Notes under the pieces: model-generated
Seen by the model: the letters and a program-made list of their open reading frames with translations, nothing else
Told to the model about the DNA's origin: nothing
Database searches by the model: none
NCBI GenBank assembly: GCA_037441525.1
Contig: JBBISA010000013.1
Coordinates: 3,550 to 67,549, forward strand
From: SKVR01 sp037441525
GTDB lineage: Bacteria; Bacteroidota; Bacteroidia; Bacteroidales; UBA7960
Direction: 5' to 3'
DNA: 64,000 nucleotides
Position numbers and translations under genes: made by a program
Shown here: positions 8,824-17,085 of the stretch, piece by piece
Layout: each line of letters opens with the position of its first letter
Numbering within the stretch: position 1 is the stretch's first letter

Positions 8824-9900
8824 CTATTGCCGGTAAACAATGGCGTTGATATGCATTCCGGCACCAACCGATGCAAATATAATAGCGTCGCCGGGATTAA
8901 TTTCATGGCCCTTCAGGTTTTTCTTCATAACCATATCGTAAAGGGTAGGAACAGTTGCCACCGAACTGTTGCCCAGCTCGTAAATATTCATGGGCATAAC
9001 TTCGGCCACGTTCTGGTTTTTTCCATATAGTTTGAAAAATCGTTTCACAATGGCTTCATCCATTTTTTCATTGGCCTGGTGGATGAGAATTTTCCTTATT
9101 TCGTCAATAGAAATATCGGTTTTGTCAAGGGCAGTTTTTATTGCATTGGGAACGTTTGAAAGAGAATACTCATAAATTTTCCGGCCATGCATTTTGATAT
9201 ACCTGACCTTGGGATCACTCTCAGGGATATTTGATTTTCCCAGATAGAGGTAATAGGCTTCTTCCTTGGTATTAGTTACGGTAGCGGATGATAGAATCCC
9301 TCTTTTGACAGGTTCTTCACGTGCTTCCAGAATTACAGCACCGGCACCATCAGAAAATATCATGGTATCGCGGTCGAATTTATCACTCATTCTCGACATA
9401 ACATCGGCACCTATTACCAGCACTTTTCTGGCTAAACCTGATTTAATAAAAGAATCGGCCTGTATCATTGCCTGCACCCAACCCGGACAACCAAACAAAA
9501 TATCGTAGGCAACACATGCGGGGTTCTCAATGCCAAGTATGTGTTTTACTCTTGCAGCAAGGCATGGTAGTACATCTGTTTGAATTGTTCCCCGAATAAC
9601 ATCTCCGAAATTGTGCGCAAAAATAATATGGTCAAGTGTTTCGGGATCAATGCGGGCAGTGTGAATTGCTTCCCGCGCTGCAAAGGCAGCAATATCAGAA
9701 CAGGTTAAATGGTCTTCTACCCAGCGGCGTTCATTTATTCCGGTAATATCCTTGAATTTGCTTACTACCACTTCGCCCGGACTTTCGATGGCTGTTTCAT
9801 CCTTTTCAAAAAACCTGTGGTCGACAAAATCGCTGTTCTTTACCACAACAGTGGGTATATAGCTTCCACTGCCGGTGATAACACTATTAAGATACTGCAT
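8824..9900 (-). CDS. 3-oxoacyl-ACP synthase III family protein (KAS III, FabH-like)
   Basis: 358 residues, the usual KAS III length. The thiolase-fold Cys-His-Asn triad is visible: C138 (DILFGCPGWVQA), H274 (LIHQANEKM) and N311 (LGNSSVATV). KAS III enzymes condense an acyl-CoA primer with malonyl-ACP to start fatty-acid or specialised acyl chains in the cytoplasm. The sequence around the catalytic cysteine differs from the housekeeping FabH pattern (DINAACSGF), so this may be a paralog with another primer rather than the main initiator. It lies downstream of kbl in the same direction with a 175-nt gap that contains its own TACTTTTG promoter box, so it can be expressed separately. Confidence 0.88.
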   Translation of the reverse strand: MQYLNSVITGSGSYIPTVVVKNSDFVDHRFFEKDETAIESPGEVVVSKFKDITGINERRWVEDHLTCSDIAAFAAREAIHTARIDPETLDHIIFAHNFGDVIRGTIQTDVLPCLAARVKHILGIENPACVAYDILFGCPGWVQAMIQADSFIKSGLARKVLVIGADVMSRMSDKFDRDTMIFSDGAGAVILEAREEPVKRGILSSATVTNTKEEAYYLYLGKSNIPESDPKVRYIKMHGRKIYEYSLSNVPNAIKTALDKTDISIDEIRKILIHQANEKMDEAIVKRFFKLYGKNQNVAEVMPMNIYELGNSSVATVPTLYDMVMKKNLKGHEINPGDAIIFASVGAGMHINAIVYRQ

Positions 9901-9973
9901 AATACTGCTTTTGGGTTAATAAATTGTGGCATGTTAACGCCTTAATTTTTTGTTGACCTTTTATCAAAAAGTG

Positions 9974-9981
9974 CAAAAGTA
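9974..9981 (-). promoter_or_regulatory. Candidate -7 box for the KAS III gene
   Basis: The minus strand reads TACTTTTG (TAnnTTTG consensus) about 74 nt before the ATG of the KAS III gene and after the end of kbl, suggesting that the gene has its own promoter. Confidence 0.45.
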
Positions 9982-10075
9982 AACATTATTCAACAAATGT
10001 TTAAAGTTAAAAAACTCAACAAGCCCAGTGTAAAACTGCCCGGGCCTTTAATAAACTTGTCTTAAGCGTTGAAAA

Positions 10076-11263
10076 TCAAATAACTTTTAATTCCCTTCCT
10101 ACTTTAATAAATGCTTCAATGGCTGCATCGAGGTGGTGCTGCTCATGAGCAGCCGAAAGTTGAATTCTGATACGGGCCTGGCCCTTGGGCACAACCGGAT
10201 AATAAAATCCTATCACATAAATACCTTCTTCGAGCATCCTTGCGGCAAATTTTTGCGACAAGGCTGCATCGTAAAGCATAAGGGCAACAATGGCAGAATC
10301 GGAGGGCTTAAGGTCGAACCCGGCAGCCGATATTTTTTTTCTGAAGTAGTGGGCATTCTCCATTAATTTATCTCTGAACTGCGTATCGTTGGCTATAAGA
10401 TCGAAAACAGCAAGCGAGGCCCCCACGATGGCCGGACTTAGTGAATTGGAAAAAAGATATGGGCGTGAACGTTGCCTGAGCATATCGATAATTTCCTGAC
10501 GGCCTGTGGTAAAACCACCCAATCCGCCCCCCAGAGCTTTGCCAAGGGTTCCCGTAATAATATCAACCTTATCCATCACATTATGGTACTCCGGTGCTCC
10601 CCGGCCGGTTTTTCCAATAAAACCTGCTGAGTGACATTCGTCGGTCATCACCAGGGCATCGTACTTTTGGGCAAGCCGGCAAATTTCATCCATACGGGCA
10701 ATATCGCCATCCATAGAAAAAACGCCATCAGTAACAATAATACGGTGCCTTTGCACCTGTGCCAGCTGCAGCTGTTTTTCGATGTCGTGCATATCGGCAT
10801 GTGTATAACGGTAGCGTACCGCCTTGCAGAGCCTTACTCCATCAATAATTGATGCATGATTAAGTGCATCGGAGATAATGGCATCATTCTCATCAAACAA
10901 GGGTTCGAACACACCCCCGTTGGCATCGAAACAAGCTGCATAAAGTATGGTATCATCTGTTCCAAAAAAATCGGCAATACGTTGTTCCAACTGCTTATGA
11001 ATATCCTGGGTGCCGCAAATAAACCGAACTGACGAGAGCCCGTATCCATGGGTATGGAGCGCTTTGTTTGCCCCTTCAATTACTTTGGGATGGCTCGACA
11101 ATCCCAGGTAATTATTGGCACAAAAATTTAATACCTTCTGCCCGGTGCTAAGGGTAATTTCTGCATCCTGCGGGCTTGTAATAATCCTTTCGCGTTTGTA
11201 CAAACCGGCTTGTTCAATTTCATGCAATTGGGTCTTAAGATGATCCTTTAGTTTTCCGTACAT
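10076..11263 (-). CDS. kbl: Glycine C-acetyltransferase (2-amino-3-ketobutyrate CoA ligase)
   Basis: 395 residues, PLP-dependent alpha-oxoamine synthase. The enzyme interconverts 2-amino-3-ketobutyrate plus CoA with glycine plus acetyl-CoA, the second step of threonine degradation. Diagnostic blocks closely follow E. coli Kbl: INxxxxNFCANNYLGL near residues 45-55, SVRFICGTQD at 78-87, SDALNHASIIDGVRLCK at 131-147, the PLP-lysine motif ITGTLGKALGG with Lys at about 242, and YPVVPKGQARIR near the C-terminus. The PLP-aspartate region is DECHSAGF rather than the E. coli DDSHAVGF. No threonine dehydrogenase gene lies beside it. Because fold relatives include serine palmitoyltransferase and cysteate acyltransferase, a lipid role was considered, but the conserved Kbl blocks favour glycine acetyltransferase. 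It follows the S41 protease gene by about 57 nt. Confidence 0.93.
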   Translation of the reverse strand: MYGKLKDHLKTQLHEIEQAGLYKRERIITSPQDAEITLSTGQKVLNFCANNYLGLSSHPKVIEGANKALHTHGYGLSSVRFICGTQDIHKQLEQRIADFFGTDDTILYAACFDANGGVFEPLFDENDAIISDALNHASIIDGVRLCKAVRYRYTHADMHDIEKQLQLAQVQRHRIIVTDGVFSMDGDIARMDEICRLAQKYDALVMTDECHSAGFIGKTGRGAPEYHNVMDKVDIITGTLGKALGGGLGGFTTGRQEIIDMLRQRSRPYLFSNSLSPAIVGASLAVFDLIANDTQFRDKLMENAHYFRKKISAAGFDLKPSDSAIVALMLYDAALSQKFAARMLEEGIYVIGFYYPVVPKGQARIRIQLSAAHEQHHLDAAIEAFIKVGRELKVI

Positions 11264-11319
11264 ATTAATCGTTATTTTGTGGTTTGATTTTAAAAGACAG
11301 GGTTTTCGTTCAGAAAAAA

Positions 11320-12984
11320 TCAGGGTCTTAGCATTTGAACATACTGTGTACGATTGGCAAACAACTCAAGGGCCTTGTTGATTTCCGGATCGTTTTGGAG
11401 TGATGAAACAATTCGTCCACGTTGCTTATAATATCTTGCCGCAATCTCTGTTTTCAGAATTTCTTCTATCTGGGCTCTGTGAGTAAATAAATCATTCTCT
11501 TTTGAGACTTTTATTTTTTGTTCCATAGCTTTTATTTCTGCTTCAAGGGCAGCATGATAGCTTTCGTTCCTTGTGGTTTGTTTCAGGGCTGCAATCAATT
11601 GTTCGCTTTCGGTTGAGTAATTGTATTCTTTCCCGTCAAGGAATTTTACAAAGCTGGAGTAAATTTCATCAGTTATTTTGAACTCTGCCGCTGATGGAAT
11701 AGTTGGATGGGTGCGGTAGTACTCATTGGCAAATTCAAAAATATGAAACTGAGTGATCAGTGCAATGGTAATGTTGCTCAGATTCTGGGCAGGCAAAAAC
11801 ACATCAGGCTCTACCCCGCCACCATCGTACACAATACGTCCGTTTGTGGTTTTAAAGGCCACCTTAAGCGAATCGGGTATGGCGGCTACGCTTCCATCTT
11901 CATTTTTATGAGCATAATCAATGGCCTGGATACACCTTCCGCTGGGAATATAATACTTGGCCACGGTAACCTTAAGCTGAGTGTTATAACTCAATGGAAC
12001 CACATTTTGTACAAGCCCCTTTCCAAAGGTACGCTGCCCGATAATAACTCCCCGATCGAGGTCCTGGATGGCTCCGGCAACGATTTCTGAAGCAGAAGCA
12101 CTGCCACGGTCAACCAGCACAATCAATGGAATCTCGCTATCAATGGCTGCATTTAGGGTCCGGCTTATAAGGTTGCGCTCTTCTATTTTGCCTTTGGTTT
12201 TTACAACAACCTGACCCTTATCAACAAAAATATTGGTAATATTTACAGCTTCATGCAGCAAACCTCCTCCGTTACCTCTTAGGTCGAGAACGATATTCTG
12301 GATGTTATGATCGTTTTTGAGCGTGTTAAATGCATCACGTACTTCACGTCCGGCATTCTGGGTAAATGATGTAAGCTTAATATAACCCGTTGTTTCATTG
12401 AGCATTCCGTAATAGGGAATATTGTCAATTTTAACCACTTCTCTCACAAGGGTTTTTACAAGCGGCTCTTCAAACCCGGCACGACGGATAGTAACTTTAA
12501 ATTCGGTTCCGGGTTGTCCCTTTAAAAGGCTGCTTACCTCTTCCTGGGAGCGATTGCGGGCCGACTGCCCATTGATCTCCAAAATCCGATCGCCAGGTAA
12601 TAGTCCGGCTTTATCAGCCGGAAACCCTTCGTAGGTTTCGGAAATAAAAATATAATCGCCGCGGCGCATGATAAGTGCGCCAATGCCGCCATATTGACCG
12701 GTGGTCATGAAACGGAAATCTTCGATGTCTGATTCGGGGATAAAATTTGTATATGGGTCTAAGGAAGCAAGCATTTCGTCAATGCCGGTCTTAATTAATT
12801 CGGCAGCGTTGATCTCATCAACATAATTAACAGTCAGTTCCCTGAAAAGTGTGGCGAAAATATCGAGGTTTTTGACTATCTCAAAATTCTTGTTTACAAA
12901 GGCTGTTGATACAACTGATGTTACGGCAATAAGAATGATAACTATCCAGGTAGCCGGTTTGCGGAAAGAAGGTTTTCTACTCAT
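11320..12984 (-). CDS. S41-family C-terminal processing peptidase with PDZ domain
   Basis: The reading frame can be extended 11 codons to a TTG at 13017, but the ATG at 12984 (MSRKPSFRK) gives a normal membrane anchor start and is preferred (554 aa). Residues 10-31 form an N-terminal signal anchor. A PDZ domain covers about residues 90-180 (GGIGALI, the GDRILEING core). The S41 catalytic domain has the nucleophile Ser at about 297 in DRGSASASEIVAGA and the general-base Lys at about 322 in TFGKG, 25 residues apart as in other CtpA/Prc proteases. These enzymes cut proteins at non-polar C-termini in the periplasm. It lies downstream of yidD (103-nt gap) and upstream of kbl. The substrate is unknown. 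Confidence 0.93.
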   Translation of the reverse strand: MSRKPSFRKPATWIVIILIAVTSVVSTAFVNKNFEIVKNLDIFATLFRELTVNYVDEINAAELIKTGIDEMLASLDPYTNFIPESDIEDFRFMTTGQYGGIGALIMRRGDYIFISETYEGFPADKAGLLPGDRILEINGQSARNRSQEEVSSLLKGQPGTEFKVTIRRAGFEEPLVKTLVREVVKIDNIPYYGMLNETTGYIKLTSFTQNAGREVRDAFNTLKNDHNIQNIVLDLRGNGGGLLHEAVNITNIFVDKGQVVVKTKGKIEERNLISRTLNAAIDSEIPLIVLVDRGSASASEIVAGAIQDLDRGVIIGQRTFGKGLVQNVVPLSYNTQLKVTVAKYYIPSGRCIQAIDYAHKNEDGSVAAIPDSLKVAFKTTNGRIVYDGGGVEPDVFLPAQNLSNITIALITQFHIFEFANEYYRTHPTIPSAAEFKITDEIYSSFVKFLDGKEYNYSTESEQLIAALKQTTRNESYHAALEAEIKAMEQKIKVSKENDLFTHRAQIEEILKTEIAARYYKQRGRIVSSLQNDPEINKALELFANRTQYVQMLRP

Positions 12985-13087
12985 AAAAATTCGATTGGGT
13001 TGTTTCAAAATTAGCAACGCTGTGCGTGCAATACAATCAAGTGATTTACTGGTTTAAGACTAAAGTTTTTGGACAAGGTGTTTTCAG

Positions 13088-13339
13088 TTATGGTACAGGG
13101 TCGTAACCACTTCCGCCCCAGGGGTTGCACGATAAAATTCTCTTCACTGTAAGCCACCCCCCATAAATTGGGCCATGTTTCTTCAAGGCTTCTATCCCAT
13201 ATTGCGAGCATGAGGGAGTGTAGCGGCACGAAGGTGGCAGATAGGGTGAAACAGCTCCCTGGTAAAAGCGAATCAGGGCAATAAATAACCATTGCAGACT
13301 CTGGCTAAGCAACCTGAAGATATTTTTTATGATGACCAT
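13088..13339 (-). CDS. yidD: Membrane protein insertion efficiency factor YidD
   Basis: 83 residues. The family signature is complete: an amphipathic N-terminal helix, the IRFYQGAVSPYLPPSCRYTPSCSQYGIEAL block with its cysteines, and GGWLTVKRILSCNPWGGSGYDPVP at the end. YidD aids insertion of inner-membrane proteins through the Sec/YidC route. It is encoded 9 nt after rnpA, the order seen in most bacteria, and here sits in the Bacteroidota context hemD-rnpA-yidD-S41 protease rather than next to rpmH and yidC. Confidence 0.96.
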   Translation of the reverse strand: MVIIKNIFRLLSQSLQWLFIALIRFYQGAVSPYLPPSCRYTPSCSQYGIEALKKHGPIYGGWLTVKRILSCNPWGGSGYDPVP

Positions 13340-13348
13340 TGATGTCTG

Positions 13349-13885
13349 TTACCCTGCTTTAATTTTTTGTTCAAGTTTTTGTAAAGATAGTATGATTTTT
13401 TGCTCGATTTCGTCATAAGTAAGTACCTGTTTTGCGGTATAGATAAATCCAAGCAACAGCCTCTTGTCAGTACCATCTATCAACGGATAAATGATGTTTT
13501 TATTTTTTCTGTAGGCTTCGCGGATAAGTCTTTTAAGATGATTTCGCACAACTGCCTTCTTTTGAGTTCGGGAAGGAACACTTACAAGCATCTGGGCCGG
13601 ATGGGAAAACATGGCATTTCGGGGCACCTTTCTGTTCGGGCAGGATGGATTTTGACCTGATTGCCAGTGGTTTTCAGATAATTCGTTTTTGGGATAAAAT
13701 TCCCTTACATCGTCATGAAAGAAAATTTTCTCCAGATCCTTTTCCAGCAACTTCCAATGAACCCTGATGGGAAAAACCATGAACGAATCGCCCTGATTGA
13801 ACAGCAGATTCTTAAAAGTGAAATTGCACAGCCTTTCATTTTTCGAAAGACCGTGCAACTTCTTACTGCTCCCGCTGAGGGCCAT
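13349..13885 (-). CDS. rnpA: Ribonuclease P protein component with an inserted segment
   Basis: 178 residues, longer than the usual 110-130. The N-terminal part LSKNERLCNFTFKNLLFNQGDSFMVFP matches the first helix and strand of RnpA, and the RNR-type signature KKAVVRNHLKRLIREAYR (about residues 108-125) is intact. Between these lies an extra stretch of about 45 residues (roughly 50-95, charged and with HDD, NHW and PSCPNRK patches) that is not part of the core fold. The protein binds RNase P RNA and helps mature tRNA 5' ends. The gene starts 2 nt after the hemD stop and ends 9 nt before yidD, so these form an operon. Confidence 0.92.
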   Translation of the reverse strand: MALSGSSKKLHGLSKNERLCNFTFKNLLFNQGDSFMVFPIRVHWKLLEKDLEKIFFHDDVREFYPKNELSENHWQSGQNPSCPNRKVPRNAMFSHPAQMLVSVPSRTQKKAVVRNHLKRLIREAYRKNKNIIYPLIDGTDKRLLLGFIYTAKQVLTYDEIEQKIILSLQKLEQKIKAG

Positions 13886-13887
13886 TA

Positions 13888-14646
13888 TTAATTATGATTT
13901 TTATTTTTGGCTTTTTCGGTCAGATATTGCTCAATGGCCATGGTCATTGATGGGGCTTCAGGTGTAGGTGCTTTTATATTTACTGTAAAACCCAGATCTT
14001 CGCATGCTTTGATGGATGTGGCACCAAATGCGGCCAGAACAGTTTCTCCCTGCACAAAATCGGGAAAGTTCTTTTTGAGTGATTCGGCACCAAAGGGGCT
14101 AAACATAACAATCATTTGATAATCTCCAATATTTAAATCCTGCACATCGTCTGGCACTGTTTCGTAAATAGGTGCTTCGGTAAAATTGATTTTAGCACCA
14201 TGGAGCAGCGCGGGTATCTCGCTGTTATGATTTGCTCCACACGGAAAAAGGTACCTTTCGGTCTTTTGTTTTCTGATGAGTTCAAGTACTTCAGTAAATT
14301 TTGATTTCCCGAAGAAGATTTTCCTTTTTCGGTATTGCACATACTTTTGCAGGTACAGGGCTACGGCCTCGGTAACACAGAAGTATTTCATTGTTTCAGG
14401 AATGACGACCCTAAGCTCTTCGCAAAGGTTGAAAAAATGGTCTACTGCATGTTTGCTGGTAAAAATAATTGCAGTATGATCAAGAATATTGAGCCTGAGT
14501 TTCCTGAACTCTTTATTGTCAACCCGTTGAATCCTGATGAGTTTTCTGAATACCAGGTTCAAATTAAAATGTTTGGCCAGGTCGGTGTAGGGCGACTTTT
14601 CATTTTCGGGCTGTGGCTGAGAAATTAAAACATTCTTTATTTTCAA
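13888..14646 (-). CDS. hemD: Uroporphyrinogen-III synthase-like protein (HemD family), TTG start
   Basis: 252 residues. The pattern of two alternating alpha/beta lobes with IIFTSKHAVDHFF near residues 60-72, an ETMKYFCVTEAVA strand-turn, and IVMFSPFGAESL followed by VLAAFGATSIKA in the second half matches HemD, which closes hydroxymethylbilane to uroporphyrinogen III in haem/corrinoid synthesis. The best start is a TTG at 14646: it is preceded by AGGAG with an 8-nt spacer, unusual in a phylum that rarely uses strong Shine-Dalgarno sites, and begins KIKNVLISQPQP as do related proteins. No upstream ATG fits. It is the second gene of DUF4271-hemD-rnpA-yidD. Sequence conservation in this family is low, so some reserve is due. 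Confidence 0.85.
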   Translation of the reverse strand: MKIKNVLISQPQPENEKSPYTDLAKHFNLNLVFRKLIRIQRVDNKEFRKLRLNILDHTAIIFTSKHAVDHFFNLCEELRVVIPETMKYFCVTEAVALYLQKYVQYRKRKIFFGKSKFTEVLELIRKQKTERYLFPCGANHNSEIPALLHGAKINFTEAPIYETVPDDVQDLNIGDYQMIVMFSPFGAESLKKNFPDFVQGETVLAAFGATSIKACEDLGFTVNIKAPTPEAPSMTMAIEQYLTEKAKNKNHN

Positions 14647-14737
14647 GACAATTGCTCCTATTGGTTAATGAAACGGTGGATGTGATATTTGGATGCTTGG
14701 TTTTCGATTGTTGTTTCAGAAAGGCTCTAAGGCCATG

Positions 14738-15637
14738 TTATATAAGTATTTCAGAATATTTGAAAAGGAAAATGACAGGTACAAATTCGACCGCGCAAAG
14801 ATACAAAATTAAATGATAGGTCGAAAAGCCCTGTATACGTAAGCCCACCGAAGCACCCTTGATTAAGCGGTATACTTCTATGGTTGCAAACAACCCCCAG
14901 GCAGACAATAAAAGCCAGGCAGCCGGAATATAATTGTTAAGAATAAGCACAGGTAAAATGGCTACTCCGGTAAATTTTCCAGCTAAAACATAGTTGCGCA
15001 GGTAAAGATTGGTAGGCTTGCCTGTACCAAAAACCCACGAAACAAAATAAATAAGTATGAATTTCAGAAAAATGAAAGCAGCACTAAATAAAAAGCCATA
15101 TACAAGTATTAAAGCGGGGTGCAAATCGCTTACCATTTCAGCTGCCCCAAACATTGATATGGTTTGATAAAACATTAGCGACAATGCAAAAAGGAAATTG
15201 ACATAAAGGAATAGGGATACCCAATGATTGAGCAATCCGCTCTCTCTTTCAAGCAGATTAAAATACCTTGATTCCCAAAAAGCGCGCAATGTTTCCCTGA
15301 ACCTAAAAGGAAATGTATATCTGGCAAGGGCAACAATTAACAGACTAACGATAATCCAGAATGTTGCAAATGTTTTGTTTGCTGCAGGCTGTAACTGGCG
15401 TGGATTAATTGCTGTGGTAACAGGCAAATTATGCGGACCGTATAATTCCGTTGTTGCATCAGGTAATCCTGGAAATAAAACCTGCCGGGCAACGGTATCC
15501 TGAGCTAAAGAATCAATTTCTAAGTCTGGTATTTCGGCACTTGAAAAGTTGATGGCATTTGCAATAGGGTTAAATAACAGCAATACGAACCCCATTACAA
15601 ACAAAATCATCACTCCCCTATGGATAATCAGCTTCAT
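14738..15637 (-). CDS. DUF4271 membrane protein
   Basis: 299 residues. An N-terminal hydrophobic segment (about 9-28) is followed by a soluble stretch to about residue 85, then about six transmembrane segments between 92 and 297. The FRFRETLRAFWESRYFNLLERE motif after the second membrane segment is characteristic of the DUF4271 family, which is widespread in Bacteroidota and usually sits next to hemD as here. Its function is not established; some members are discussed as candidate late-stage envelope or secretion factors, but nothing in this sequence decides that. It leads the hemD-rnpA-yidD block with a 91-nt gap to hemD. Confidence 0.88.
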   Translation of the reverse strand: MKLIIHRGVMILFVMGFVLLLFNPIANAINFSSAEIPDLEIDSLAQDTVARQVLFPGLPDATTELYGPHNLPVTTAINPRQLQPAANKTFATFWIIVSLLIVALARYTFPFRFRETLRAFWESRYFNLLERESGLLNHWVSLFLYVNFLFALSLMFYQTISMFGAAEMVSDLHPALILVYGFLFSAAFIFLKFILIYFVSWVFGTGKPTNLYLRNYVLAGKFTGVAILPVLILNNYIPAAWLLLSAWGLFATIEVYRLIKGASVGLRIQGFSTYHLILYLCAVEFVPVIFLFKYSEILI

Positions 15638-15846
15638 GCCGCAAATTTTCTGTAAAGTTAATCCATTTTTTCGTTGTCAATTATCACTGACGCGGGTCAA
15701 ATTTGATGTTCTTTCAACAACTATTGTTAATAAAACTGCGAAGTAACAATTTTTTAATATTAAAAGGATAATGCATGTTTTGTTATCTGATTCACAATTA
15801 ACCAATAAGCTTCAATTGAAGTTGTTTAAAAAATCAGGGTTTCGCG

Positions 15847-15878
15847 TTAGGTAAGCCCATAAAAATATTCTAATTTTG
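15847..15878 (+). promoter_or_regulatory. Candidate promoter of pta-ackA
   Basis: A TAATTTTG box at 15871-15878 matches the Bacteroidota -7 consensus TAnnTTTG and lies 46 nt before the pta ATG. A weak -33 candidate, TTAG at 15847-15850, sits 20 nt upstream of it. Confidence 0.5.
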
Positions 15879-15924
15879 TGCGCCCAGAAAAGTCGATACT
15901 TTTAACCATAATGTTCTAAAAATA

Positions 15925-16926
15925 ATGGACTTAATCACATCTATTAAAGAAAAAGCCAAGAAGCAAAATAAGTGTATTGTTTTGCCGGAAGGAACCGAAG
16001 AAAGAACCCTTAAAGCAGCAGATGAAATTATTAAGGAAGGCATTGCCCGAATAATCCTTTTAGGAAACAAGGACGAGATTATGCAATTGGCTGCAAAACA
16101 CAGCCTTAATGCCATTGTGAACTCAACCATTATCGATCCGGTTCACAACCCCAAAAAAGAATTCTATGCAAACATGCTTTTCGATATAAGAAAAAGCAAG
16201 GGGCTTACCCTTGAAGAAGCCACTAAACTGGTTGAAGACCCGCTTTATCTTGCAACCTTGCTTATCAAAAATGGTGATGCAGACGGTGAAGTGGCCGGGG
16301 CCCAAAACTCAACCGGCAATGTATTGCGCCCGGCATTTCAGGTGGTAAAAACCTTGCCGGGTATTAGTGTGGTTTCAGGCGCTTTTATTATGATATTGCC
16401 CGATAAGAAATGGGGCGATGATGGAATTTTTGTATTTGCCGATTGTGCAGTACACCCTGATCCTACAGCTGCCGAACTGGCCCAAATAGCTGTAATGACA
16501 GCCCGCACCACCAGCGCCATTGCAGGAATTGAGCCCAGAGTTGCCATGTTGAGTTTTTCGACCAAGGGAAGTGCAAAACATGCCATGTGCGATAAGGTAA
16601 TTGAGGCTACCAACATAGCCCGAAAAATGGACCCAACCCTGAAAATCGACGGGGAATTACAGGCCGATGCCGCAATTGTTGAAGCCATCGGAAAAAGCAA
16701 AGCTCCGGGTAGTGAAATCGCAGGAAAGGCCAATGTGCTTGTTTTCCCCACATTAGAAGTTGGCAATATTGCCTATAAACTTGTTCAGCGCCTTGCAAAT
16801 GCCGAAGCAGTTGGCCCCGTTCTTCAGGGGATGGCTGCTCCTATTAATGACCTCTCAAGGGGCTGTTCGGTGGAAGATATTGTAAGCCTGGTAGCAATTA
16901 CTGTCAATCAGGCTGCCGGAAAATAA
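15925..16926 (+). CDS. pta: Phosphate acetyltransferase
   Basis: 333 residues, the short single-domain class of phosphotransacetylase. The enzyme converts acetyl-CoA and phosphate to acetyl phosphate and CoA in the cytoplasm. Recognisable blocks are KCIVLPEGTEERTLKAA at the N-terminus, DGEVAGAQNSTGNVLRPA near 120-137, SGAFIMILPDKKWG near 151, FADCAVHPDPTAAELA near 171, and the C-terminal NVLVFPTLEVGNIAYKLVQR with GPVLQGMAAPINDLSRG. It precedes ackA in the same direction, separated by about 160 nt with a short hairpin, giving the classic Pta-AckA pathway for acetate formation with ATP yield. Confidence 0.97.
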   Translation: MDLITSIKEKAKKQNKCIVLPEGTEERTLKAADEIIKEGIARIILLGNKDEIMQLAAKHSLNAIVNSTIIDPVHNPKKEFYANMLFDIRKSKGLTLEEATKLVEDPLYLATLLIKNGDADGEVAGAQNSTGNVLRPAFQVVKTLPGISVVSGAFIMILPDKKWGDDGIFVFADCAVHPDPTAAELAQIAVMTARTTSAIAGIEPRVAMLSFSTKGSAKHAMCDKVIEATNIARKMDPTLKIDGELQADAAIVEAIGKSKAPGSEIAGKANVLVFPTLEVGNIAYKLVQRLANAEAVGPVLQGMAAPINDLSRGCSVEDIVSLVAITVNQAAGK

Positions 16927-16974
16927 AACATGTTTCATCATAATAAAATTTTAAAATTTTGGCATGATAGCCTG

Positions 16975-16990
16975 TCCCGCCAATGCGGGA
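16975..16990 (+). repeat. GC-rich hairpin between pta and ackA
   Basis: TCCCGC (16975-16980) and GCGGGA (16985-16990) pair perfectly across a CAAT loop. No T-run follows, so it is not a typical terminator. It may set the relative expression or stability of the pta and ackA parts of the message. Confidence 0.5.
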
Positions 16991-17085
16991 GAACTCACAA
17001 GTAATTTTATTATTTCGGTGTTTATGCTTGGTAAAACATGCTCGTTTCATCTAATTTTAACTCTCTTATAAAAAAAGCTCAGATA

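Noticed and set aside
10021..10049. Possible terminator hairpin AAGCCCAG/CTGCCCGGGCCTT between kbl and the KAS III gene
   Set aside because: The two arms need a 3-nt bulge and a mismatch, and the T-run on the minus strand is too far away. It may be weakly active but I cannot support it.
10076..11263. Serine palmitoyltransferase or cysteate acyltransferase (sphingolipid/sulfonolipid synthesis) for the kbl gene
   Set aside because: The fold is shared, but long blocks match Kbl (ICGTQD, SDALNHASIIDGVRLCK, YPVVPKGQARIR), so glycine C-acetyltransferase is the better call.
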